Below, in pieces: positions 38,101 to 50,100 of a DNA stretch of 64,000 bases (position 1 is the stretch's first letter; each line of letters begins with the position of its first letter). This DNA comes from Symsagittifera roscoffensis. Taxonomy: Eukaryota; Xenacoelomorpha; Acoela; Convolutidae. The translations under genes and the position numbers were made by a program. The notes below the pieces were generated by a model. The model was given only the letters and a program-made list of their open reading frames with translations. It was not told the DNA's origin and ran no database searches. The stretch lies in assembly GCF_963678635.1 (NCBI RefSeq), contig NC_087066.1:61350875-61414874 (forward strand). The letters run 5' to 3'.

Positions 38101-41100
38101 TCTGTTTCACCGTAGAAAGGTTGCTTTCTCTTTTCAAGTAGGCTTGAGTAGAAGGATAAGTATCAACAAAATGAACGTTTATTTTTTTTTCAGCGTTTTT
38201 TCTGAAAAGTTTGAGTCATTTTTAAGCCAAACTTTTAATCATGCGCATTAAAAGAAAGCCAGAAAATTCGAAGCGTCGCCCTGATGCGAGCAAGTAAGTT
38301 CAGTTGTGACTCAAAATTCTGAATGGATTAGGAGAAACAGTTCCCGAAATAATTGAAAAAGGCTTCACCAATTTTATAATTTTCGGAAATAGTTCGGAAT
38401 TGATTCTACAAAGATACTTGACACAAACTAAAGGGCACGGCAATTAGATCAGTTCGGTTGTTGTTCCGACTTTTGATACGAAAGTAACGGAATATTTGTG
38501 CTCGGGGTGGGTTTTTTTTTCTTCAGACAAATTTCGACTTTTTAACTAGCCATTTTTGACAATTTTTTAATATCATTCGAAAGATATTGTTGTCCTGGGC
38601 TTAAATTTGAAAAGATTTTTCACCTGTGATTTTTCGTTTAGTTATACGTTTTTAAAGATTGCCATTTTGGCCAATTTGGGACAATTAACGCGCGATATAT
38701 TTCGCGCTATTAACGCGTAAGCGAGATTTAATCCGTCTTAGAAATCGTTCCAAACTGGTTCAAGGAAGCTTATATGCCATAATTGATTTGTTAATAGGAG
38801 CAAAATCTATCACTTAGTACTTATTATGACGTGTGGGGGGATGATTTAAAAAAATTCAAATTTTAGAAGAAAATTATTTCATTTTTTTTATTACATTTAA
38901 TTTTTTTATGTTATTACTGCTCCATAAAACTTAAAAGGCAGTCGGAACATTCAGGGCTTCGCCCTGATACGAGCAGTCTTGTTGACATTATAATTGTTTA
39001 CTTGCTTTCTTCGAAATGAGGCTTTCGGCATCAAGGAAATCAGTGCTCTGAGTGTGTTTAGAATATCATCCAGCAAGCGCTCACAGCTATCTACTCGTGC
39101 GAGCTGGTAAGTCGAATTTAAACTGACCATATTTTCACTGCCTTCAATTATCAGATGAGGCTTCATGATTTTTGCTGAATAGCTTCACTGGTACAGGATT
39201 TATACAAACCCCCTTCTTAATTCTGTTGATGGACTTGACATAGTCCGAGTGAATTCAATTTTAAAGCACTTAAACTCGCACTGTAAGCTTTTTCATAGGC
39301 TCGATTTTGTTTTGGGCTCAAAAAGAATCTGTTCCCAACCTTACTTATTAAAGGGTTGGAGGCTGAAACTTACGACTACCAATGAACCAATGTAAGAATG
39401 AAAAGATTTTAGTAAATGTGTTTATGAAGAGCTGGACTGATGAATTCCTACGCTGGAATCCAGCCGAGTTTGGAAACGTGACAAGAATCCGGGCGGACAA
39501 GTCAAAGATATGGCTGCCAGACATCAATGTTTTCCAAAGGTAGTAACGGTTGAGAATAAATGCTAAAAATGGTCGGATTTACAGAGTTTCCACGTGAATT
39601 TGTTGCTATCTAATTATTCAACTAATTTTCCTGGCTCTCCTTTGAAACATCCTTATTGCTACTGAATTGTTCATTACTTTACAAGTCAAAGCGTGATTTC
39701 ATTTTTTTGCAAAGTGTTTGGCCTCTCTTCTAAGCATCAAAAAGGGGTGTTCTGAACTCGTAATAATTCGTGCGCTTTATGTTTTAAAGGTGAAGCAAAG
39801 TTACTTGATATTCTAAAAAAATAACAAGATTAGTTGGGGCCTTAGTTTACCTTTTCTTGTTCGTTTGAAATTTCGTCAATCCGTCAAACGTGTGAAAAGT
39901 TTGATACCATCCGGGTCGACAACCGCGACTAATATTTTGGCTTTGTCGGTGGCGCCTATGTGAATTCCGCGACCGAAAATCCATAGGCTGGATAGGTTTC
40001 TATAGTCGCGGACAAGTTAAACTCCGAGTTGGATAAATTGGTTGACAAAAATTGATTTTAGTGAGAATTCGTTTTAAACGGATTGAAAAAAAACCAAAAA
40101 ATGTTTTCCGCCCTTTTACAATAGGACAGGAGGCAAATTTTTTGAGAAAAAAAGTCAACCCTACCCCAAAAAAAAACGCCTCTGGCCTGGATAATAGGTT
40201 TTGGTCATTTAACTGAGTTCTAATTGAAATCTTCCTTAGTCTGCGTCCTCTTCACATTATCTGAAAAATGAGGTTTTGATAATTAAGTCCCAGGGTGATC
40301 CATACACCAAAAATGCTAGTCATACAATTGTCAAGATTTTTTTGAATACACTTCAGTAAGGGAAGAACGCTATTCATAGAAATTCCATATATGAGGAAAA
40401 GTTAGTCAAGAATTTTTCAATCAGTTTTTTGATGTATCAAATGAATGGGCCATAATATGGAAACTGTATGGGTTGTTTGAGGATCAACTGGGTGGACGTG
40501 AAGAGTCTGGAGCAGGTGCTGACCAACCCTAAACTGAGAAGTGACGGCAGAGTCACAATGCAGCAGCCCCTCTACCTCAAGTCCGCTTGTTCAGTCAATG
40601 TCAAGTGAGTTGCTAAGATCCCGGGCCGAGATGCTCACTTTATGTTTCGACAAAGAGTTAAACTCAGTCATTAAAATATTTGCTGTTTTGCTAGCCTTGA
40701 AAAAAAAATTTCAAGCTGAAAGCGTTCGAAAAACAGTTTGTCGGGAAAAATGTTTTGGCTTAAATGTTTTTTCTTCTAAAATGCACTAAGTACATGCAAT
40801 TTAAAATGAATAGCTTGAGAACTTGAGCCCGATACAAAACATGCTCTTATTCATGTGGACAGTATTTTAACTCCAATAAACTGAAACAGCTGAAATCATT
40901 TGTCTTCAAATTTTATATGATTCACCTTAAGCTTGAAACAAAACCCCAATTTTTCAAAAACGATATAATGTGAACTAATTGATACTTCTTGAATCCCATA
41001 AAGTGTTGTTTCTTGTTGTGATTTAACCTATTTCAGTATGTTTTAACCTTGACCTCTATGTGGGAATTAAGTACCAGTTAACGTTTATCACACTTTTATT

Positions 41101-44100
41101 ATGGCACAGTCATCAACTGATTCGAATCTGCGGGGAATTCCCGCCTTTTGGCCAAATCACACGATAGAACCACCCACCCAATGGAACAACTGGATAGACC
41201 AATTTCATCTGGCTATCATTGCTTAATAAAATTTGGATATAGATAATTCTAGAAGGCGCCCAGAAGGCATCCCTATCCTAGAAGGCATCCCTATCCTAGA
41301 AGGCGCCCAGGAGTCAGAAAATGAACCACAGAGGAAAGCCAGGGAGGCCAGAAATAAAGAGACCATGCAAGTCTACTAACACGCGGAGGATAAAAGAATA
41401 GCAGAAGAGAAACGAAAAATTGGAGGCATGAGGAGATATGAGGCCGACAAAAAAGTGAGATCAATCTTATATTTGGCCCTAGGAGCGAAAGGAAAGAGAA
41501 TTTTTGCTCAAAAACACCCAAGAGTTAAAAGTCCTAGTAATCTCTTTCAAAGAATTTTTCGATCTACTGGAATCTGCTTTTATCAAACCGACAGATGTTA
41601 TATTTGAACGATACAAAATGCTGAGCAGAAAGCAAAAGACAGGGATTCCAATGAACAATTTTGGGGCGCACTATAAGACTTAGCAAGATCATGCGAAATT
41701 GGAATCAACGCTGAACAGGAGTGGATAAGAGATGTTTTTATTTTCAACATGAAAAATTGTGATTTACAACGAAGATTACTTTCGGAAACTCCTAATCCAG
41801 TGGATGCAATCAACCAAGCCTTCTTCGACGAAAAAAGCTACTACAAAAATCTGAAACTAACAAACATGACTAGATCATTCAACAAGACAGGAAGAAGCGG
41901 CAGAGTGTACAAAATTTTTAATAATGTAAAAAAGGAACCAAATTTGAACATAGAAAGATCCAATACTTGTATGAAATGCGGGAATGCGTTTACCAAGGGT
42001 CACCTGAATGTGTGTCCGGCGAAGGAAATAATCTGTAACATTTGTAAATATAAAAGACATTTTGAAAAACTGTGTAAATCGAAAGGAAGAAAACCCGCTG
42101 TAAATACTGTAGAAGAAGTTGTAAATAGTCAGAATTGTTCATACTCCACAGAAGACCCAAAAGCAAGAATTGAAGAAACATTTTGTGGCGTGATTAATGA
42201 CTGGACAGAAGAGGGGATCAGCGACAAGGACGACTATTCCGTTCTTAACATCAGAACCATCTATGACACCAATGGTATGGAAACCAAGAAATTGGTTAAC
42301 ATTGGTTTGGGAGACAACGCGATAGTTAACCTGAACATTCCAGTACATTTGGCGAGTTCAGTAAGCTTCCTGAAGCAAAACGTCCGGCATGAACTGAAGT
42401 TGAGAAACTCATATTTGAAAATCCACTCAGTAGACAAGAAGACTCGTGAATTATACTGCGGGTTTACCAACGATAAAATCAACATCATCGGGAAAATTGA
42501 AGTTAGAATACAATCCAATGGATGGATCGCGGAAGAAACTCCATTTTTATCAACACTGGAAACGAGAGGAACATAGTGGGAAACGATAATTTACCACGAA
42601 TCGGAATCGAAATAGCCCAACGACAACCACCACTACCCGTCAACAACGTAACCCTTCCAAATTCGCGTAAGTCAAATAATCATTCAGACAAAATCCTTAA
42701 TTTGTACGATAAATACAAAGGATTACTTACCAGAGTAGGAAAAATACCATTGGACAGAAAAATCATTCATTTCTATTCCCCGTTCAAACCTATCCAAACG
42801 AAAGGCAGAAGAGTTCCTCTGCATTTACTAGATAGTGTAAAGGTGGAATTAAATAGAATGGAAAAAGAGGGGCATATTGTGAAACTAAGCAAATGTGACA
42901 AAGACTGCTTTTTTAATCCAATAGTGATAACAAGAAAAAAAGACGGTAGTATCAAGTTGGCTTTAGATTCGAAACTCTTAAATGATCAGATATTCAAGAA
43001 CAAATATCAAATGCCAAACATACACGAGCTCATCGACAACATAGCTCTTCAACTTTCTAATAAGGATTCCGGGGAAGTCTGGTTTAGCAATTTAGACCTA
43101 CAATATGCGTACAGTCAGTTACAGTTATGCACAGACACTAGCAAACAATGTAATTTTAGTATCATAGGTGGTAAAACCACCGGAACTTATAGATTGTTGA
43201 CGGGGTTTTACGGACTAGGCGATATGCCAAACGAGTTCCAGAGGTTGATCAGCCTTAAACGCCAATCAAAGTAACAAAACTATGCACAGCAGACTGACCC
43301 GTTGGGTAAATCGACGCTTACCATTTAATTTCAAGATCAAACACAAACCAAGAAAAGACATGGGATTTACAGATTTATTGTCGAGATTACCTTCAAGAAA
43401 AACCCTCCCAACCTCACACTACGATAACGAATTTGTAGTGGCAACAGTAAAAAGGATTGTAGATAACCTCTCTGTAAATATTGATTGTAAAAAGAATAAT
43501 TGTACAAAGAAAGAATTGTACAATCCAGCGGATTTAAATACTATTAGTAACTTGGATTACAATAATCCAATGGGCGGAAAGAAAGAAATAACGCTATATT
43601 TACAGCGGTCGTCGAATATTCTCAACTACGTCAACGACAAAATTAGAATTTGTAATTCTAATCACTTGCGTTAAGAGTCCTGTACAAGCGGTTGCATCCC
43701 ATTAAACCTTTTCAAAAGTCAATTTTAATTACTTCGATCATTCAGACAAAACTTGTCTATTTTTTCTTTCACAGTGACTTTTATCAGTTAACCAGTCCCT
43801 AAATTCCCAAAGCAAAAATCCATTTGTAAAATTTCTCACGTCTGTGAATTCGTTAAAAATTTCCCTTAGGGCGGAAAAAAAAAGACTCACTTTAAACTCC
43901 GACAACGACACAATGTCAGATGTTCATAAAAAATTACTCGCTAAATACAAGGGAGATCTGAAGTTACCAGACACTCCATTATCCTTCACCGAACATTGCT
44001 CAAACAAAATAATTACTCTTATGACAGACGAGGACAAAATTCTCAAGGATATGAAGAAGGCAATAGAAGAAGGCAGACCATTGGACAGATTCGAAGCTTA

Positions 44101-47100
44101 CCTGAAGACCTTTCAAAGAGATATCCTCGTAAAAGTAGGATTATCATTCAACGACAGCAAACTGACAGTGCCAGCAGCTCTGAGATCGCCATTCTTGCCG
44201 CTACTCCATGAAACCTACCCAAGGACAGTTCGGAATGAAATCTCTGGCAGAAAACATCTGGTGGCCACATTTACATAGAAAGATTTACTACTTTGGGAAA
44301 ATTTGTATCCAGAGTATCAAGGCGGGTAAGAATTTAAAAATGATTTTGGGCACGAGCAATACTGAGAAATTGCCAATCTTATCTGAACTAAATGAAGAAG
44401 TAGACTTAGACTTTGCGGGTCCTTTGGACAAAAATTGAGGCAACTCAGAATATCCATTACTATGCATCGATCGCTTCTCAAAGTTTTCGTCAGCAAAGGT
44501 GGTGAATAACACTTCAGCTTCTTCGATTTTATCTTTTATGTCAGATTATTGTCACCTTCATGGATTTCCTAAGTCTACCAGAGTCGATCATGGGTCAAGT
44601 TTTTTTTCGAACGATTTTAGAAACTTCTGTGAGAACAACAACATTAACTTAATTTTATGTACGGTCGGGGATCACAGATCCAATGGAGTCGTACAACGAC
44701 TCATCTGCACAGTTAAAGCAAAACTCATATCAATGTCGTTTAACGAACCAAAACCATCTTTAAGCACGGCAATTGATAAAATCATTTGGAATATTCGTTC
44801 AACGAAACAATCATCGATTGGATGCTCTCCCTTTTCAAAACACTTTAATAGATCGCCTTATATGGAAATATCTGGTCTCACACGCGACTAATTTAGATAA
44901 AGGGAAATCAATAATGCCAAAGGAAAGAGCTCAAGACTGGGGAGCAAATGACACATTCGAAGACGGCTATCTGGAGAAGGCAGTGGCAGACAAAAGGGGC
45001 TACGAGAGCGACCCAACTGACATACCTGACAGAAGCTTTCAACGAGCCCCACTATCCAACCCATTTAGCCAAGGAGGTAATTGGTTTAGGAAGACAGTTA
45101 ACCGAAGGGAACGCGAACCTTACTTTAAACCCCTTGGTGGAAAACCGCTGTCGGATACAACGCATACGGTTACACTAGACAATGACCATGTGCTCAGAAA
45201 ATCCGATTTAGCCTTTAAAAAAATCAACTTTCGGCTCCCAGTAAATTTTCAGCAGTTCCGAACTCGATAAATAATAGTTATGATTTAAAAGGGAAACGGA
45301 AGAGAAATTCCCAATTGAAGAGGCCGGACTCGAACGAAACTGTCCTATCGACAAGATACAAGCCAACGGGAAAAAAAGCGACAAAAAGGGGGAGAATGAA
45401 AACCCCGATTTTCAAAGGTTCAAATTTCGCTTATTCTGAATTAGATTCTTTGCTATATTAAGACCATTGGGACAAAGTTATCGATGACTATTTGGGTACT
45501 GACTCGGAAATTGTATATAATACTCCGACTTATAATATTGATAGTGATTTAGATCAATCCGGACGTACCATAGCGAGTGAAATCAACACTCAGACGATTA
45601 CCTTATCTCCAATGGGCACAAGCGACAACCCAATTAGGATAGAAATTTCCGGAAAAGATCATAGAGACTCCTACAACAGAAATTCCGAAAGGCAACGAAC
45701 CTCGACCCAGGAGGAATCCAGGCCCGCCTAAATTTTATGGAGACAGGCGCTTCATAGGCCAAGTTGCCCTAGGAACAGAGACCACCGAAATCGCGGATTC
45801 CGACGACGAATCTCTGATAACTTTTTCTGGCTCGAAAAGTTTACAGACGACTTTTTCCTCAGACTCCCCATCGGATTACTTGACGCCACTCGAGGAGATA
45901 CTCCCCCATCTAACACTGGTGGCGGAAACTACGCAAGGTTCCTCGTCAACTCTTTCATCTATGACACCAAAGATCGCGGTACTATCCTCTCCATTGGAGG
46001 AAGTCAGACCCGACATTCAGGACGATGATGGGAGTGATATATCTTCAGTCATAGATATAGAAGTAAGAAAGGAGGCGGAAAGTTTTCATGATAAATTTAA
46101 CTCCACATCTTAAAACTCTTAAAACTCCAAGACTCTTTTAGCGAAACTCAATAGAGCTGATTTTACCATTGGTTAATCATTTTACCTAATTTTACCAATT
46201 CTCAGTTTTAACAATTTTGTACAATTTAGTTAGTTAGTTATGTAATTTAACCTGTTAAATTCGTTTATATGTCACATAACCCCAATTTTACATAACATTT
46301 CGTCATTTGTATAGTCGCTGTATATATCTGTTTCATCTTGTAGGTAGCCTGTAAATATTACCACATAGTCATCTCCATTCTAAATTGTATTATCGTAGTA
46401 AATATTGTAAATTGTAGTATTTTAGTATGTTTTAACCTTGACCTCTTTGTATTAATTAAGTACCAGTTAACGTTTACTCTACGAAGTCCAGTGGACTTCG
46501 CGTCACTAGTTCCTCTTTTGAGACATCGATTAGTTTTAATTTAATAGCTTATTTTATTCCTTTTTAACTTAGTTTAGTTAGAATAGTTACCTGTGGTATT
46601 TTCACACTTTTATTATTTCTCAGCTATGATAATGAAAGTTGCTCAGCATCGAAAACTTTGTTTAAAAATCCTGTTATGTTTACGCTTTACCTCATTATCT
46701 TTGGTATGACTCATCAGGGTCAAGTTAATTCATAATAAATCTCAAAAATTATTGAACATGGGAATGAACACAAAAATTGAGCAGCATCAAAAACCATGCT
46801 GGAAAAATGTGTGCTGCTGAGGTTTTGCGCCATCAATTGTAGCATGAATAGTCAAAAACATTTTAAACATCTTGTATCTCATTAACTGTTAATTTTTCGA
46901 CCATTTGCATGAACATCAAGATTGCTCAGTATCAAATATTAGTTTACAAATATGTTTAAAAAAAAACTTTGTTCGTACAAATTTTGCCTCATTAATTGTA
47001 AGTGACTCATTAAAAACATGCGACATTATCTGTTCTCTCAAGAATTAATAATTTTGTGACCCTAAACATGAGTAAAAAATTTTTCTCAGCATCACAAAGG

Positions 47101-50100
47101 TACGAATACTTTGGTTGATTTGGCCACATACCTCTGATATGACTCATGTAGATCCTGTTACATCTCTTGCTCTCTGTTGACTTTTTACCATAACTTTGAA
47201 TCACAAACTTAGTCAGCCTTGAATTTTATGCATTTTTTCAGTAGTAAGAACAAACTGTCATTCGCCAACTTCATATTACAACTTTTTGTATCTAAGTAGA
47301 TTTTGTTTTTGTTCGAACGAAAACTTGAAAATCAAAAGTGTCAGCTTTAGAGACTATGTTGAAACAATGTTTCGTTCAAACATTTGACCATTTTAGGCTG
47401 TATGAACCAGGTAATGCGAATAGTTTTTCCTTGCATTGACTAAAAAATTTGGAGCATCCGCTGAAAAATTTTACAATCAAAAATTAATATTCTGTAAGGG
47501 TGCACCATTCAATTCTGGTTCACTAGATGAAATAGCACTAAATTAGAACTCTTACATGCTTTGTTACCTGATCAGCGCTTAATGTTCTGAACATAATTTG
47601 AAAAAACTATTTGTCATCAAAATTTCTTTCCTGTTAAAAAAAGAAAATCCTTTGAATTTTGACTCATCAGTAGAAAAAAGAAAGGTTGTCCTATTGAATA
47701 TACTTTGTTTGACCATACACAAACCAAAAAAAATCCTCACAAGTAAAAAAAAATAAAAAAATTGTTTTCTAGATTTATGTAATCCCGTACTGAGAAAATT
47801 CTTTAATTCTGTCAAGAAATACATAATTTCCGATTTCAATTTCTGGTCAGGAATTCTTTGCGAAATGTTTAAATAAAGCATGGATTTTCTATAGATACTT
47901 TATTTCTAATCCAATTTCTGGTCAGAAATTTTCAAAATCTAGGCTATTTCTAATCAGAAAAAGCTTTTTTCTAATCTAACTTCTGTTCAGAACTTTTCTT
48001 AATCTGGGCTATATCTAATCAGAAAAAGTTTTTTTCTAATCTAATTTCTGTTCAGAAATTTTCTTAATCTGGGCTATTTCTAATCAGAAAAAGCTTTTTC
48101 TAATCTAATTTCTGTTCAGAAATTTTCTTAATCTGGGCTATTTCTAAGCAGAAAATCCTTTTTTCTTATCCAATTTAAGGTCAATAACTTTCTAAATCTA
48201 TGCTCTAGAACAGAAAAAATAAGGCTTAAATAGGTTAAATTGCATCAATTGACTTGATTAGAAACAGGAAATTTCATCGTTGGTTTTGTGTAATAGAGTT
48301 GCGTTAATTTAAAGTCGAGTCCAGTTTCTTTCTTTTTCTGTTGGTTTTCATTTCAGTTCCTAAAAGAATGGATATTCTACACTTTAGAAATATTTATCAG
48401 TTTGAGGATTAATATGACTCTTCGTTATTTGGGTTATTGTCGTTGTCCTGGTCGTCGTCCTGCAGGACCTGTTCGTAATCCATCTCCGCCTCTTCCAACC
48501 CCTCTCCCACTTACCAGTGGATGAAGGCTCTCCTGCAGATATAGACAAATAAGCAATCAACATCCAGATAAACACACCAGAAGTAACAGTAATAGGCAGT
48601 GGCTCATTTTGTCTAAAAACTGGGGTGGGGTGGGGGTTCCTCATTGGCAGAAAGGCTCCTTTTAATTGCTGTGTTGAACAATGAATTTTTCACCGCATTC
48701 GATCAATGAAATAAGCTTTTTTAACAACTCCAGGAACACATCTCGTTATTGAGAGTTATTAGATGGGAAACATTCAGGAAAATACCAACAAAGAATCCAT
48801 TCAAAATATCCGTTTATTTGATTTCGCCAATTTCAATGGACAAAATAAATAGCAAGAAAAAACAAAGGATATCAAATTTTGAAACGTAGCCAACCCAGTG
48901 TGCTATTAATACAGTAACTGAAATAGCTCAAAACGTTCCTGGCTGTGGAACTCTCTGCTCTTTGGAACAGTTCATAGAAGTTTTGGCTCCGATGACAGTC
49001 CAAGACTACAAAGCAGAGTGCTCATTGAACAATTCCCAGACCTCAAATTCGGCTCAATTGCATCTTTCAGTCAGCGATCCGGAGAACAATTCAAAGAAGG
49101 AGAAAACTACTGAAATGGCAAGCCAAAACTCTAAAGGTGCTATTAGTTCACAAATCAACAAGGCTCAAACTTGTGACAAAAAAAAAACAAAAAAGGCAAA
49201 AAAGGTAGTGACGTATAGGTGAAAGTGATCAATCTGGAAGGTATTGTTGTCTTGAAAAAAATCAAATATTTCTGTAAAAACAAGACACGTGACAAACTTG
49301 AAGTGGACTTTCGAAAATTTGTTTTAGAAAAATCGATTTTTTTTTTTATTTTTCAGAATAGAAATGGTTTATTTCTAACCTTAGATAAGAAATAAAAAAT
49401 TTCTGTACAGAAAAAACGGGAAAACTTGGTGAGATAATCTACAGAGAATTTCTATCTAGAAAAACAGCTTCCGTTCGGTACGGGATGAAACATATTTGTT
49501 ATTTATCATCCAAAAAACGTTTTCGTCGATTTAAACAAAATCAACAAGTAACCCTGTCACTGAAAACTTAGTATCGTAATGATGAAGTATTTTCATTGTT
49601 TTTGAAAGCTTATCAGTGCAGAGAACCCAGTGCTTGCAAAAGACTTGAATTTCAATATCAAACTTTTATTTAAAAAATTAACAAACGATAAAAAATGTGA
49701 AAAAAGTTCCAGCAAAATTATCCGGTTGAGTATCTGGGGCTATTTTAATTCAGGTTAACTTTAACTATTCGTCAAATCTCGTCAGTTTTTTTTAAAATCA
49801 TTTTTATAACCTTGTGCGTTTTTGTTGGAATTGATTGACGTTTTATAGACTCCAGCTCACAATCACGGCAAGTGTAAAAGTTTGCGATGATCTCAGACTT
49901 AAAAGACTTTAAGCCAGTCAGTGCGTAACCTTTTGAATATTCTGCAGATATCACATAGATTAAATATTTCAAAATTATCTGATAGCGAATCAGGCGCAGA
50001 ACAAAAATGAGTGTCATAAAAACCAAATAAGAATCTTTTCCGTGGTGAAGATATTGAAACTAATTTAAATCCGCTGCTGAATCCCAGGAAACTACAATTT

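Larger units (their letters stand above)
41035..46616 (+). mobile_element. Ty3/gypsy-type LTR retroelement 2, internally deleted, inside receptor intron 4
   Basis: It is bounded by related terminal sequences (41035-41102 and 46424-46616) and carries gag with two zinc-knuckle-like motifs, a truncated RT, the end of RNase H, integrase and a C-terminal region, all on the + strand. Frames are broken in several places, and the RT/RNase H core is deleted between about 43250 and 43285. It is non-autonomous but less decayed than element 1. Confidence 0.88.

Noticed and set aside
38235-38295. Exon-like ATG frame (MRIKRKPENSKRRPDAS) followed by a GTAAGT donor in receptor intron 2
   Set aside because: The end (CGCCCTGATGCGAGCA) matches the 3' end of the Helitron-like repeat family, so the apparent donor is repeat-derived. 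The frame also does not fit between receptor exons 2 and 3, which already join.
40503-40604. Alternative acceptor GAAG at 40500-40503 for receptor exon 4
   Set aside because: With the phase set by exon 3 it reads into a TGA within a few codons.
42500-46100. Minus-strand ORFs across retroelement 2
   Set aside because: They are shadows of the + strand pol frames.
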